The notes under the pieces were generated by a model. It was not told where the DNA came from and ran no database searches. It worked only from the letters and a program-made list of their open reading frames with translations. DNA of 64,000 nt from Porodaedalea pini. Taxonomy: Eukaryota; Basidiomycota; Agaricomycetes; Hymenochaetales; Hymenochaetaceae. Positions 36,201 to 46,318 of this stretch are shown piece by piece. A program made the position numbers and the translations under genes. Location of the stretch: contig NBAY01000004.1 of the NCBI GenBank assembly GCA_002794775.1, positions 496,001 to 560,000 of the forward strand, given 5' to 3'. Every line of letters starts with the position of its first letter. Positions within the stretch are counted from its first letter, which is position 1.

Positions 36201-37062
36201 CCAGTGCCTTGGGTGTATGAATGTCTGTTAAAGAGAAGGGGAAGTAATTAGATTCACAAAATTCTGCAACAAAAGCGGGTAAGTCTTGGGAGCAAATTGA
36301 TCGAAGGGCGGGCTGTGGAGTAGAAGAAATCACATCCATATTAAATGAAAAAATGAGTGGAAGGTGGTCGGATGAAATGTCGAGGGATGGATTAGAAATG
36401 GTAGTATGGTCAAGGAGATAAGGAGAGAAGTCATCTGAAGTGATGACAAGATCAATGATTGACTTGGCATTGGAAGAACAATTAAAATAAGTATGTTGGC
36501 TTGGGGGGTTACAAACGATAAGGCCATTGTCGTTGATCCAGTCAACGAGGGCACTAGATGCTGAAAAGTTGGCCGATTGGGCCGGAAAAGACCAAATGTC
36601 AGAATGTCGGTTGAAATCCCCGGTAAAGATATTAGAGGGGAAATGTAACGAAGGGAAAGGGTTTTCGAATTCGTGGAGGCTGGGGGAGTTATAAACGTTC
36701 CAGAGCAAAAGAGGGGATAAGTCTTCCCAGGAAATGGAAATGACGCAAATATTGGGGGAAGGAGTATCGGGATCATACAAGGAGACACGGTGAATGATAC
36801 GAGGATGTACCAAGGTACAGCAACAAGGTTTGGATGGAGAAGAGGGTCTGAAGGTGGTGTAAGGACCGGGATTGCGAAGATAAAAAACGCTTGAACCTAA
36901 AGGGGATGTTTTGGATGGAATTACCGAGGAAATGGATGGAATTTCCTGGAAACAAATAATGTCAGGTGTAAAGTTTGTGGTTGAGAAGGAACGTAATAGA
37001 TAATCAAAGGTGGGTGCCAAATTGCGAATGTTAAGAGAAAATACGGAAATATTGTCTGTCAT
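33235..37062 (-). pseudogene. LINE copy 2 ORF2 (endonuclease-RT-RNase H), frame intact except four TGA stops
   Basis: Endonuclease: DIICFQEIPSIS, WNVYNSPS, GDFNRHSDIW and SDHLPLIF, all catalytic motifs present. Reverse transcriptase: SDFSVPRAYRPITLVD, DIQGFFDNISH, GVPQGSPLSPL and AYMDDHPLYS. RNase H: FTDGS, EEQEALIAA, DSLNCVELIF, WLPSHRGVLGNSKADKLA. A C-terminal HDVHHILNCCPFF region follows. In-frame stops are at 36136-36138, 35743-35745, 34960-34962 and 33895-33897, all TGA. The last is CGA in the otherwise identical truncated copy at 46319-47188, showing a C-to-T change. ORF2 starts 6 nt after the ORF1 stop. Confidence 0.9.
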
Positions 37063-37067
37063 AAGAA

Positions 37068-38239
37068 TTAAAAGGGGGATCTGTAGTTGCAGCGAGCTGG
37101 ACACTCCAAAGACCTGGTGCTGTGGTTACCCTGGCAGTTGATGCAGTGGGCAAAGTGATCACATTGGAGGTTATTGGATGCTATACATGGAGCACATTTA
37201 GCGACATGTATGGCTGTCCGGTGAGGTTCAGAGCAAATCACGCATCGCACGACTGAGCAACATTTCGCTGCGGTATGTCCCAGGCGATGGCAATTGTCGC
37301 ATTGGTTGATAGTGGGGTGGGCTCTCATCTCTTCGAGGCGGCGGATGACTCTGAAAATGGGGACTGATCTGTTGTTATGTAAGAAGAAATGGTCAAAACA
37401 AAGACAGGAGTCGTCCTTGATTATAACCGAGACATTGCAGTAGTCTCGTTGGTTGAGACAGTCAATGGATGACATGAAGCGAGGTGGGAACATGAACTCG
37501 TATCCTTCAAATTGAGGAAGGGTGGAGATTTCATCATGTAAGTCTTTTTCTGAGTAAAGAAGATTAGTGTCCTTGTCGAAGACTGGGACGCCAGGGATGA
37601 CCATCTTAAACTGAGGTGAAGGTGTGAATGCTCTCGCTCCAGAAATGTTGATGATGCAGTTGAGTTGGGTGACGAGGGAGCTGTACTGGATGTCAAAGTC
37701 AGAACGGATATTAGTAAAAGCAATTAGGAGATTGCTGTTAGATGTGTATTTGACATTGAGGATGACGAGGTGTTTAAACAGCGGATTGCCTTTCAGTCCC
37801 GCACGGACCGAGTTTTTAACAGAAATGGGACCAGGGCGAACAGCAAGGTCACCCAGAAGTGAAAAGAAGATGCGGCGGACATTACGAATGCGCGTGTTCA
37901 CTGATCCGTTAGACCGGTTGATTGGAACGGTTGATATTTCCCCTTGGGGGTTCTGTTCTGTGACTCATATGACTTTGGTAGGAGTGGTTTTAGGTTTCTT
38001 TTGGGTGGCTTTGGCATAAGAAACAGTGGTAAAACTGTCCTGGTCGACTCTGACTCCTTCGACCTTTGGATAGTAGATTGAAGTTTGTGATCCTCAGGGT
38101 GTGTTATGCGCTGAGTGGGCATAACCATCCGGTGCAATGATGGTACCCTCCATAGTCATTTGGTAGCCCGAGCCCGGAATACGGGTTTTGGCAATGGCGG
38201 CTGCATAATCAGATTTTCCATTTTTTGGAGTCTGGACGT
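37068..38239 (-). pseudogene. LINE copy 2 ORF1, C-terminal part (downstream of the gypsy insertion)
   Basis: Continues in frame from 45178 once the insertion is removed. TGA stops lie at 38094-38096 and 37965-37967. The C-terminus has three Cys/His knuckles (CDNCHRLGHTAAKC, CVICSEPHRTAIHVAKC, CINCQGNHSTRSLEC), likely for binding LINE RNA. Confidence 0.85.
38235..38239. repeat. 5-bp target-site duplication of the chromovirus (left)
   Basis: GACGT, repeated at 45173-45177 beyond the other LTR. Confidence 0.9.
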
Positions 38240-38661
38240 TGTCAGCGACGGACTACGGGTACACAAATGGTAGCCGGGTCACGCGGAACTCAGTCAGAGG
38301 AGGAGGGAGACAAGAGAGAGTGGTGGGGCAGGAGAATCGACACAGCGCGGGGATAAGGAGCAGCTTCTGGACGTAGCCAGGTAGAATTGACCAGGTCGAA
38401 ACTAGGGGATAAGTACAGGAGGACTACCTACTTATATACCCTTCAACGGCTGCGCACGGACCAGGGAATTAACTACTACATAAGGATAGATGATAGAACG
38501 TCGTGGAACTTCATAGAGTAATGAAATCATAGGATCGGTCAGCGAGTAAGGATAGTGCGAGAAGGAGCGTAATGAATAATGAGTAAGCAGGAATAAGCGT
38601 GATTAGTGATGGATGGATAAGATATGATAAGATAAGATAATTTTAAAAAGTGTCCATGACA
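38240..38661 (-). repeat. 3' LTR of the chromovirus (422 bp)
   Basis: By eye it has the same sequence as 44751-45172. It begins TGTCAGCG and ends CCATGACA on the plus strand. Confidence 0.95.
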
Positions 38662-38675
38662 TGACCCTCCCCTTC
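38662..38675 (-). other. Polypurine tract for plus-strand priming
   Basis: On the minus strand GAAGGGGAGGGTCA directly precedes the 3' LTR. Confidence 0.75.
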
Positions 38676-41600
38676 AAGGCGAGCGTCCCGATCGCCCTTC
38701 TTCCCTGCCCTGGAACTTACCGGCCCACCACTGTGCCACTCCTTTCTGTCTCTCAGGCTCCGTCATTTCAAACACGGGTCGGAACTTCAGCTGCGACATC
38801 TCTAGGGTGTTGAGGGCGCGAGGAGCACTGGGAGTTGATTTATGAAATTCGTCAATGGCCTCTTGAGAGTTCGTCAAATTCTCAATTGGCTCCCAGGTGC
38901 GTTCTTCGTTCGGATACCCTTTCCAATGTACGAGGTATTTGAGCTTCCCTCGCACAAATTTGGAGTCGACAACCTTTTCGACCTCATATTCCGGCACATC
39001 ATCAATGATTTCGGGCGGGGGTGGAAGATCCTGCTTCTGCGACGTATACTGCGGCTCGTGGTATGGGGAGAGGAGCACTTCATTGAAAACCGGATAGACT
39101 TTTTTCCATGTACGTGGAAGTTTAAGTCTATATGCTGACGTGCCGATTTTCTTTTCGACAATGAAAGGCCCATAACGTTTATCTCCCAGCTTCTTCATAG
39201 GACGATCTGTCTTTAAGTGAGTTCCTTCGAGCATGACCTTTTCCCCAGGTTTATATTCGATGGATTCTCCCTTCGTCCTGTCATAGAAGCGCTTCATGGT
39301 TTCGGCCGCATGCTTTAATGCCGATTCGGTTTCCTCCCTGATCTTGGCCATCCGGTCGGCAAACTGCTTAGCGGACTCATTGGTCGATTCGCCTCTAGGA
39401 TTCGTGCCCTTATATGGGTGTCTCCCATGGTTGATGAAAAAGGGTGACGCTCCTGTCGACGTTTGTTCTTTGTCGTTGTACGCGAATTCCGCTAGCGCAA
39501 GCCATTCCGCCCAGTCCGACTGATGGTGGTTAACAAAGAGACGAAGGTACTGTTCAATCTCTTGGTTTATCCGTTCTGTCTGACCGTCTGTCTGTGGGTG
39601 ATATGCCGTTGACGGGTTTCCCTCGATGCCCAGTAACCGGTATAGTTCGTTCATGAATTTGGACTCGAACTGTGATCCTCTGTCATGAATAAACTTGCGC
39701 GGTATGCCGTGTAGCCTGAAGACATGATCCCGGTAGAGCCTCGCCATTCCGCCCGACGTTATGCTTACTGAGGTAGGGATCGCATGCACCTGTTTACTGA
39801 ACCTGTCAACGAAGACACAGATTGCGTTATTTCCATTGGACTCGGGTAGTTCGCCGATCAGGTCTGCTGTGACGATTTCCCAAGGACCTTTCGGGATCTC
39901 GTTTGGGTTCAGAGGATTGTGCGGTTTCGCTCTGTGTGCCTTCGTACGTTGGCACGCATCACATCCCTCGACATACATTCGAACATCTCGTTGGATTCCC
40001 GGCCACCAGTAGTTGCGTGTGATCAACTCATGGGTCTTGTAGCGTCCTGGGTGTCCTGCGAGCGTGCTGTCGTGATGGTTTCGAATGATGTCTTCTCGGA
40101 GTTTATGGTCTTTCGGCACGTAGATCCTGCCCTTCCACATCAACAACCCTTCTTCTTCCTCCCATTCTCGTTCCTTCCGCTCTAACGCCTTCACAACTGC
40201 TCTGTCCCTGTTGTTTCGTACCCTTTTAATTCGTTTAACGAAGTCTGCATCCAGCGCTTCTAGCAGTGTTTCGTTTACAAATAAGTCCGGCTTGAGCAAA
40301 ACAATGTCGATATTGTCGTTCTCCCCCCTCTCATGATCCGCTCGTCTCGAGAGGAGGTCAGCCTTAGTCATCAGGGTACCTGGTTTATGGAACAGTTTGA
40401 AGTCGTAGTCCGCCAACTCCTGTAGCCATCTCGCTTGTCGGTGGTTAATCTTCTGGGGTTTTCGGAAATACTGGAGGTTGAGGTGATCCGACCAGATTTC
40501 GAAGGTTTGCGTTGCCCCTAGAAGATATTGTCGCCAGTCATCCAGTGCGCACATGATCGCGAACATCTCTTTGTCATAGATTTCGTAATTGCGCTCTGCT
40601 TGGCTAAGCGCTTGCGATCGGTATGCGATTGGATGCCACTTTCCATCAACGAATTGGGACAGAATGGCGCCGTTAGCGAAATGCGACGAATCAGCCTCCA
40701 CCCGAAATTGACCGTCATCAGTAGGCACTGTGAGTACAGGTTCTTCACAGAGCTTCTGTTTCAGACGTTCAAAGGCCTCCTGTTGCTCCACCTCCCACTT
40801 CCACTCTACATCTCCGGTCAACACTGTCAAGGGCTTCGCATAGTGACTGAATGCTAGGATGAAGCGGCGGTAATAGTTGCAGAACCCAAGGAAAGACTGT
40901 AGTTCTTTCTTGTTCTTAGGCACTGGCCAATCTTTTACACCCGCCACTTTGGCTGGATCCATGCGAATCTGTCCGTTGCCGAGGATATGCCCAAGATAGT
41001 TCACGGTCTCTTGAGCGAAGCTGCACTTTTCTGGCTTTAAGAACAACTTGTTTGCTCGCAACACTTCCAGGACTTGTCGGACGAGTTTGTCATGATGTTC
41101 GCGAGTTCGTGCGAAGATCAGGATGTCGTCCATGTAGACTATGACGTGTCCATCATTGACGAGTTCTCGGAAGATCTCGTTCATGAATCCTTGGAAGGTT
41201 GCTGGTGAGTTTGTGAGACCGAAAAACATGACCGTTGGTTCGAATAGACCGCGGTTTGTCCTGAAGGCGGCTTTATGCTCGTCGCCCTCTCGAATCCGAA
41301 TGTTATTGTAACCCCAACGTATGTCAAGCTTCGTGAAGAATTTCGCCTGTTTCGTTTTGTCAATAAGCTCTTGGATTAGAGGTAACGGGTATTTGTTCTT
41401 AACCGTCATCTCGTTGAGCCGGCGATAGTCCTGTACGGGGCGAAGCTTGCCATCCTTCTTCTTTATGAAGAAGAAGGGGGATGCCATCTCAGATTGAGAG
41501 TTACGAATACGGCCAGTTCTCAAGTTTTCGGTGAGGAATTCGTCCAGTGCCACCTGTTCGGATGGGCTGAGCGGGTAGATTTTACAGTCAGAGAGCTTTG

Positions 41601-42813
41601 ATCCCGGCTTGAGTTCAATAGCATGATCCCAAGGGCGTCTCTCTGGTAACTGATCGAATTCCTGTTCACTGAAGACGTCCGCGAACTCTTTGACATAGTT
41701 TGGGACTTCCTCGAGCACCTGTTGTCTGACCTTCAGCGCTTTTCTCGGATCGGACTTAATGTACCTGTCCCAATCGAAGAGGAAGAGCTGATCGCCGTCT
41801 TCAAGTTCCACCAAATCAAGGTTTTCGTCGGGGTCTGCATCAATGTCCTCTAGACTACGGATATAGCCGCATACATCGGGGCATCGATCAAATTCGATCG
41901 TTGATTTTTGCCAGTCGATGTTGGGATTGTGCAGCTTTAACCATTCATGTCCGATGAACACATCTGTTTTTCCTAGATCTGTGACCGCGAAGTGGATGCG
42001 CTCCGAATGATCTTTAATCGTCATGCGCATTTCCACAAACTCTGTGATCGAGCCGTCCTTGTTGAGCGTGCCGTCAGCATTATAGACTCGGATTGGGATG
42101 GGTGTCTTTTTTGTCCGGATCTGATGCTTTTCGACGAAGGATCGGTTGATACATGAGCCAGTGCAGCCACTGTCCAGTAGGGCGTCTACCTTGAACTGGT
42201 TACCGGTGTCGGTCGTTTGAAGGAGAATCGGTACCATAAGTTGTTGCCCCCGAGACCCTCTTACGAACCGTTTCGGACCCCTCAGGTCCCTAACAGCTGC
42301 CACGGCATCTGGTTCTTCTAGCGCAATGATTTGACGCACCGTCTCTTCATTCGCTTCAGCATGCCTCTGCTGTTTCATCCACACTCGGAGAGTCGTTAAA
42401 GCACTTTCAAGTTTATCCTCTTTGAGACGCTGTACTACCCATGGGGCCGTAAAGGGGACAGGGCGATCTCTCCAGGACTTCCTCTCAGCTTGTTTCGACG
42501 AGTTTTCATTTTTCACGGATTTCGGTTCAGTTCCGGTCAAGGAAGAAATAGAATTAAAAGATTCGGAACAATGTGTTACATGATTTTTTGACACAGGAGT
42601 AGGACGAGGTGATGCGGCATATGTGTTGTTACATATATGCATATCTATACTACTAGCTACTGGTACAGGGACAGAAGGAATATTTTTGCAAGTGACATTG
42701 CTTTTTACATTTTTTTGTATTTTATCTAAATTATCTACAGAGTCCATAGAATTATCAAAAATGGCCGTTTGAAAAACCGAAACTGAACCTATCCCAGTCA
42801 GTGCCGTGTTCAC
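38674..42813 (-). CDS. Chromovirus Pol: protease, RT, RNase H, integrase, chromodomain
   Basis: About 1379 codons without a stop. Aspartic protease LLDSGCTGSCINRSFV at about residue 212. RT: RPVQDYRRLNEMT, LDIRWGYNNIRI, YMDDILIFA (about 558). RNase H: VEADSSHFANGAIL and EIYDKEMFAIM. Integrase: HHCC zinc region (HHDSTLAGHPGRYKT...CDACQRTK), catalytic D in TADLIGELP, HDRGSQFESKF, and AYHPQTDGQTERINQEIEQY. The C-terminal chromodomain at about 1268-1320 reads YEVEKVVDSKF, LKYLVHWKGYPNEERTWEP. No ATG opens the frame (GTG at 42813 overlaps the gag TGA, the first ATG is about 20 codons later), so expression probably needs a -1 shift or re-initiation. Confidence 0.95.
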   Translation of the reverse strand: MNTALTGIGSVSVFQTAIFDNSMDSVDNLDKIQKNVKSNVTCKNIPSVPVPVASSIDMHICNNTYAASPRPTPVSKNHVTHCSESFNSISSLTGTEPKSVKNENSSKQAERKSWRDRPVPFTAPWVVQRLKEDKLESALTTLRVWMKQQRHAEANEETVRQIIALEEPDAVAAVRDLRGPKRFVRGSRGQQLMVPILLQTTDTGNQFKVDALLDSGCTGSCINRSFVEKHQIRTKKTPIPIRVYNADGTLNKDGSITEFVEMRMTIKDHSERIHFAVTDLGKTDVFIGHEWLKLHNPNIDWQKSTIEFDRCPDVCGYIRSLEDIDADPDENLDLVELEDGDQLFLFDWDRYIKSDPRKALKVRQQVLEEVPNYVKEFADVFSEQEFDQLPERRPWDHAIELKPGSKLSDCKIYPLSPSEQVALDEFLTENLRTGRIRNSQSEMASPFFFIKKKDGKLRPVQDYRRLNEMTVKNKYPLPLIQELIDKTKQAKFFTKLDIRWGYNNIRIREGDEHKAAFRTNRGLFEPTVMFFGLTNSPATFQGFMNEIFRELVNDGHVIVYMDDILIFARTREHHDKLVRQVLEVLRANKLFLKPEKCSFAQETVNYLGHILGNGQIRMDPAKVAGVKDWPVPKNKKELQSFLGFCNYYRRFILAFSHYAKPLTVLTGDVEWKWEVEQQEAFERLKQKLCEEPVLTVPTDDGQFRVEADSSHFANGAILSQFVDGKWHPIAYRSQALSQAERNYEIYDKEMFAIMCALDDWRQYLLGATQTFEIWSDHLNLQYFRKPQKINHRQARWLQELADYDFKLFHKPGTLMTKADLLSRRADHERGENDNIDIVLLKPDLFVNETLLEALDADFVKRIKRVRNNRDRAVVKALERKEREWEEEEGLLMWKGRIYVPKDHKLREDIIRNHHDSTLAGHPGRYKTHELITRNYWWPGIQRDVRMYVEGCDACQRTKAHRAKPHNPLNPNEIPKGPWEIVTADLIGELPESNGNNAICVFVDRFSKQVHAIPTSVSITSGGMARLYRDHVFRLHGIPRKFIHDRGSQFESKFMNELYRLLGIEGNPSTAYHPQTDGQTERINQEIEQYLRLFVNHHQSDWAEWLALAEFAYNDKEQTSTGASPFFINHGRHPYKGTNPRGESTNESAKQFADRMAKIREETESALKHAAETMKRFYDRTKGESIEYKPGEKVMLEGTHLKTDRPMKKLGDKRYGPFIVEKKIGTSAYRLKLPRTWKKVYPVFNEVLLSPYHEPQYTSQKQDLPPPPEIIDDVPEYEVEKVVDSKFVRGKLKYLVHWKGYPNEERTWEPIENLTNSQEAIDEFHKSTPSAPRALNTLEMSQLKFRPVFEMTEPERQKGVAQWWAGKFQGREEGRSGRSP

Positions 42814-43895
42814 TGCTGGGGTTCCGCAAAATCCAACTCCCGCTCAAAGAGCGCCTCCTCTTCTTCCTCCGCAAAGTCTGACTCCTTGAGCGTCGCGGTC
42901 TCGTCTGCCCAGACTTTTCTCTCTCGGGGTTCCATCCCCATCAACACAGCCCTTATCGTTTTCCTCCGATTTGGGCAATTCCTCTGCAGATGTCCTGATT
43001 CTTTACAGTAGTAGCAGAGTCCTGCTTTCCTCAGCTCTTCGAGTGAGACGTCCATCGGCTTCCCCATGCCTCCGTATGTGACTCCAGTGGCGTCGCGCCT
43101 TTCGGGGATTCTTGGTGTGAATGTCTGGGTAGGCTTTGGTGGGAGCACCTGAGGTCTGGACGGGGCAGCGCGCATTTGTTCGATGGCCTTCATCTGACGT
43201 CTAGCGTTGTCGAATCGAATGGCTTTTTCTTGCCAGCCTTTGTACGTGGTTGGGACCGTGTCACTCATTTCGATTCGGTATACGATCTCTCTATCCAAGG
43301 CTTTCGTCAGTTTGTGGATGAGGGTGTCGTCATTCTTTGTGTCATCGTTGTATCCTGCCGCACGGCGATAGATGTCGAACTGCTGGAAGAATTGGTCGGC
43401 TGTGATGTCTCGGGTGTGCTTCCAGCTATCCAATTTTTGCATGGCATTCATGCGTTCGTTCGGATCTCCGAACGCTTTTTCCAGCTGTTCGTTAAACTTC
43501 TGGCGACTGACGAGCGAAAAGATCAGATAGCCATCCATCTTGATGCTTTCCAGGAAGTTCTGTGCCCAGAGTGCGGCTGAGCCTTCCGTCATGAACGACA
43601 ACACGAAAAGGAAGTAGTCCTTGTCGTTCATGAAGTCCTCTGCGTTAGCTTCAACGTAAAGGGTGATGGCACGTTCGAACTTCTTGTAGTCTCGCCCATT
43701 GAACGTCTCGGGTTTGGCGATATGTCTTCCTCCACTGCGGTTTGTTGGCGGAGGGACAGGTGCGGCTGTAGCTGCTGGCGTGGGGGTTGCGAGTAATCCC
43801 AGGCCGTGTAGCGCGTTGATGATCTCCTGCATCATGTCGTTTGAGATCGTCGGAGTTGTGGCTGCTGGCGCAGCTGGGGCTTGGGGTTCTGCCAT
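42810..43895 (-). CDS. Chromovirus Gag
   Basis: 361 aa. The Pro/Ala-rich N-terminus is followed by the retrotransposon gag region (FERAITLYVEANAEDF, ALWAQNFLESI, FGDPNERMNAMQKLDSWKH) and a CCHC knuckle, CYYCKESGHLQRNC. The block DATGVTYGGMGKPMDVS is shared with the Gag at 62907. It ends in TGA overlapping the first codon of the pol frame; the pol frame is open for only 11 codons into gag, limiting where a -1 shift could occur. Confidence 0.93.
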   Translation of the reverse strand: MAEPQAPAAPAATTPTISNDMMQEIINALHGLGLLATPTPAATAAPVPPPTNRSGGRHIAKPETFNGRDYKKFERAITLYVEANAEDFMNDKDYFLFVLSFMTEGSAALWAQNFLESIKMDGYLIFSLVSRQKFNEQLEKAFGDPNERMNAMQKLDSWKHTRDITADQFFQQFDIYRRAAGYNDDTKNDDTLIHKLTKALDREIVYRIEMSDTVPTTYKGWQEKAIRFDNARRQMKAIEQMRAAPSRPQVLPPKPTQTFTPRIPERRDATGVTYGGMGKPMDVSLEELRKAGLCYYCKESGHLQRNCPNRRKTIRAVLMGMEPRERKVWADETATLKESDFAEEEEEALFERELDFAEPQQ

Positions 43896-44737
43896 AATAG
43901 GCAGTGGTGTTGGTGATGGGTGGGGTGGTTGGTTGGTTCCTAGCTCGTCGTCTAGGCGTACTAGGTCGTCGTCGGTCAGTGGTGGTAGTTGTGCGAGGAC
44001 AGCGTCGGCAGTGTCTTCTGGTGGTGTATTCCAACGCTGTGCCGCTGATCCAGACGGTCGGCTGTACGGGTGTGGAGCCAGCTCAAATCAGAGACAACAC
44101 TGCCGGCCGACAGGTGGTGCGGACGCCTGCGGGTCTGATTGAGCGCTGTAACAAAATTCCGGATGTGGTGGTCGACTTTCACTTGCTGATCAAACCCGGA
44201 TCTTCCTCTGTGAAGACTCCAACGGGCGCCAAGGGACCTTTCCGAAGATCACCCCCAAGGCCTGGTAGCTACTCTCGAGTGGGTCGGACTCAACGTTACC
44301 CCCTCTCAAACGAGCGCTAGTTGATCGAATAGAAAGAGGACGGCGGGTTGTGAAACGAGTGAGTTTAATAATGAAGGTAAGGAATTAACGACGTATCGGC
44401 CTGATCGATGCACGTGGGATCGATCTAAGAATAGGTGTGGGTCGAAGCGATCGTAGTCGGGGTCGCAGTCCAAGTCGTCGGACGCGTCGGATGAGAATGT
44501 TGGTCTAGAGTTCGGGGTTACGGACAGGTAGTGGTCGGTTTTGAGTTTGTTGGACGAGATGAGGGTTGAGAGTGATGATGATGGATAGTAGGAAGAGTTC
44601 GATGGTGAGAGTGATTTGCGGGGTACAGGTGAAGGTATAGATGGTAGCGCGGTAAAGAGATTGCTGTCGGTAGGAGATGCGAACGTTCAGAGCCAGCTTG
44701 GCGTTGGTGACTGAGAATGCGCGAGGCGGTAGGGGTA
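43896..44737 (-). other. Chromovirus leader between primer site and gag
   Basis: About 840 bp of untranslated leader. Short frames are present but none resembles a known protein. Confidence 0.6.
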
Positions 44738-44748
44738 AGTTTCGACCT
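44738..44748 (-). other. Self-primer binding site, complementary to mRNA 5' end
   Basis: Minus-strand AGGTCGAAACT, 2 nt after the 5' LTR, is the perfect reverse complement of AGTTTCGACCT at 44904-44914 in the LTR. That LTR stretch lies about 35 nt downstream of a TATATAAG box (44942-44949), where transcription should begin. This is the arrangement of Tf1/sushi self-priming elements. No tRNA-like TGG start is present. Confidence 0.75.
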
Positions 44749-44750
44749 TG

Positions 44751-45172
44751 TGTCAGCGACGGACTACGGGTACACAAATGGTAGCCGGGTCACGCGGAAC
44801 TCAGTCAGAGGAGGAGGGAGACAAGAGAGAGTGGTGGGGCAGGAGAATCGACACAGCGCGGGGATAAGGAGCAGCTTCTGGACGTAGCCAGGTAGAATTG
44901 ACCAGGTCGAAACTAGGGGATAAGTACAGGAGGACTACCTACTTATATACCCTTCAACGGCTGCGCACGGACCAGGGAATTAACTACTACATAAGGATAG
45001 ATGATAGAACGTCGTGGAACTTCATAGAGTAATGAAATCATAGGATCGGTCAGCGAGTAAGGATAGTGCGAGAAGGAGCGTAATGAATAATGAGTAAGCA
45101 GGAATAAGCGTGATTAGTGATGGATGGATAAGATATGATAAGATAAGATAATTTTAAAAAGTGTCCATGACA
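44751..45172 (-). repeat. 5' LTR of the chromovirus (422 bp)
   Basis: Carries the TATATAAG box (44942-44949, minus strand) and the presumed start of R at about 44914. Confidence 0.95.
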
Positions 45173-45177
45173 GACGT
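45173..45177. repeat. 5-bp target-site duplication of the chromovirus (right)
   Basis: GACGT, matching 38235-38239. Confidence 0.9.
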
Positions 45178-46240
45178 GTTGTTTGGTGATGGGACTGGGG
45201 GGTGGGAATTTAGGGTCATGAACGAAACGGACCCCAATGGGGTCAGGAAGAATCTTTTGCTGTTTGTTAGTGTTAGTATTATTGGAAACAACTGGTTGAA
45301 CTGTAGAAGCCGGAATGTCAGAAAGCTGTTTTTTGATGTTTTGGGTTTTTTCCGAAATAGAAGTTACCACTGCCAAAAGATGTTGAATGGACCGAGACAT
45401 AGCGTGCATCGTATCTGTAATTTCTTGATCGCAGATGGTCTGGCTGTTAACATAAATATTTTCAAACACATGTTTGAAAGACAGTGAGTGAATACGGTAT
45501 GTAGAATGAAAGGCTTCCAGACTCTCGTTGGTGGAGTTCTGGCACACGGTCTCATCGTCCAGAGAATTGGATTGGTTAATCCAAGAAACCAAGTTGGAGC
45601 CAATGTTGGCAAGGATGGACCTGGCACAAACAGGATCGTCGTACCAGGCCTTATCCAACAACCACGTGGGTTGGGAAATGAGCATGTTAATCGTATTGAT
45701 GGTGTCCTTAGTAAGATTGGCAAATGCGAGGTTGACCTTTTCAGCGATAGCCGGGTCCTCCAGTTCATCGATATCGATCATGTCGTTGTCGACCTGTGGG
45801 GCCTGACTGTGCTGTTTGTCCAGGATGTACAGATCATCATCCATAGCATCGTTATCAATGTGGGTGGGAGGCGGGATTGACTTATGTTCTTCTTCAGAGT
45901 TTGAGCGTTTAAGGGTGTTTTGTGACTCAATATCGGGTGTAGGGGGAAGATCTCCTTGTTGACGAAGTTTGGCGGCATGTTCGTCTGCCTCGATGTCTGG
46001 TGACCACTTGGCGTGGTTCTCCTCTACGTGAACACATACGGTATCGTTGTGATTGTAGGTCTTGTCGCGACCACAAACAACACATAACTTGGCGGTCCCA
46101 CTAACACACTGGCGACTGTGAAAGGGGAGATCCTGTTTACACTCCTCACACTTGGTGGGGTCCTTGGGATTAACAAGGGAACGAAAAGACTTGGTCTTGT
46201 TTAGGGAGGCTTTTGCCCTGGTTAACATTCTGTTATCCAT
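45173..46240 (-). pseudogene. LINE copy 2 ORF1, N-terminal part (upstream of the gypsy insertion)
   Basis: Starts MDNRMLTRAKASLNKTKSFR with a paired-Cys region (CEECK, CVVCGRDKTYNHNDTVC) as in copy 1. An acidic middle (DNDAMDDDLYILD) and helical segments follow. The frame runs uninterrupted to the insertion point at 45173-45177. Confidence 0.85.
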
Positions 46241-46307
46241 GGCAGAGAGAGTACGAGAGAGGCTGTATGCACAAGTTTCCCACGGTCGATGATGATGGTA
46301 GGAGGAA

Positions 46308-46318
46308 GTGATAGCGTC
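46308..46318. repeat. 11-bp duplication shared by LINE copy 2 and the truncated copy
   Basis: GTGATAGCGTC. It is the right flank of copy 2 and the left flank of the truncated LINE, and is repeated at 47189-47199. Confidence 0.85.

Larger units (their letters stand above)
38240..45172 (-). mobile_element. Complete Ty3/gypsy chromovirus (6933 bp), recent insertion
   Basis: Two 422-bp LTRs that read identically, TGTCA/TGACA termini, a GACGT duplication, gag, pol with integrase and chromodomain, a polypurine tract and a self-primer site. It sits inside ORF1 of LINE copy 2 on the same strand. Both ORFs are open, so it may still be active. Chromodomain integrases direct insertion to marked chromatin (family knowledge). 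Confidence 0.96.
33095..46307 (-). mobile_element. LINE copy 2, full length, split by a Ty3/gypsy insertion
   Basis: Without the chromovirus (38240-45172 and one 5-bp duplication) the element is 6275 bp, close to the 6295 bp of copy 1. The minus-strand 5' end is TTCCTCCTACCATCATCATC and the 3' end is GATTATAAA. ORF1 (46240..37068 across the insertion) and ORF2 (37062..33235) keep their frames throughout and are interrupted only by TGA codons. It is therefore much younger than copy 1. Confidence 0.92.

Noticed and set aside
45050..45172. C-terminal extension of LINE ORF1 into the LTR
   Set aside because: These codons belong to the inserted LTR; the true ORF1 continues at 38239.
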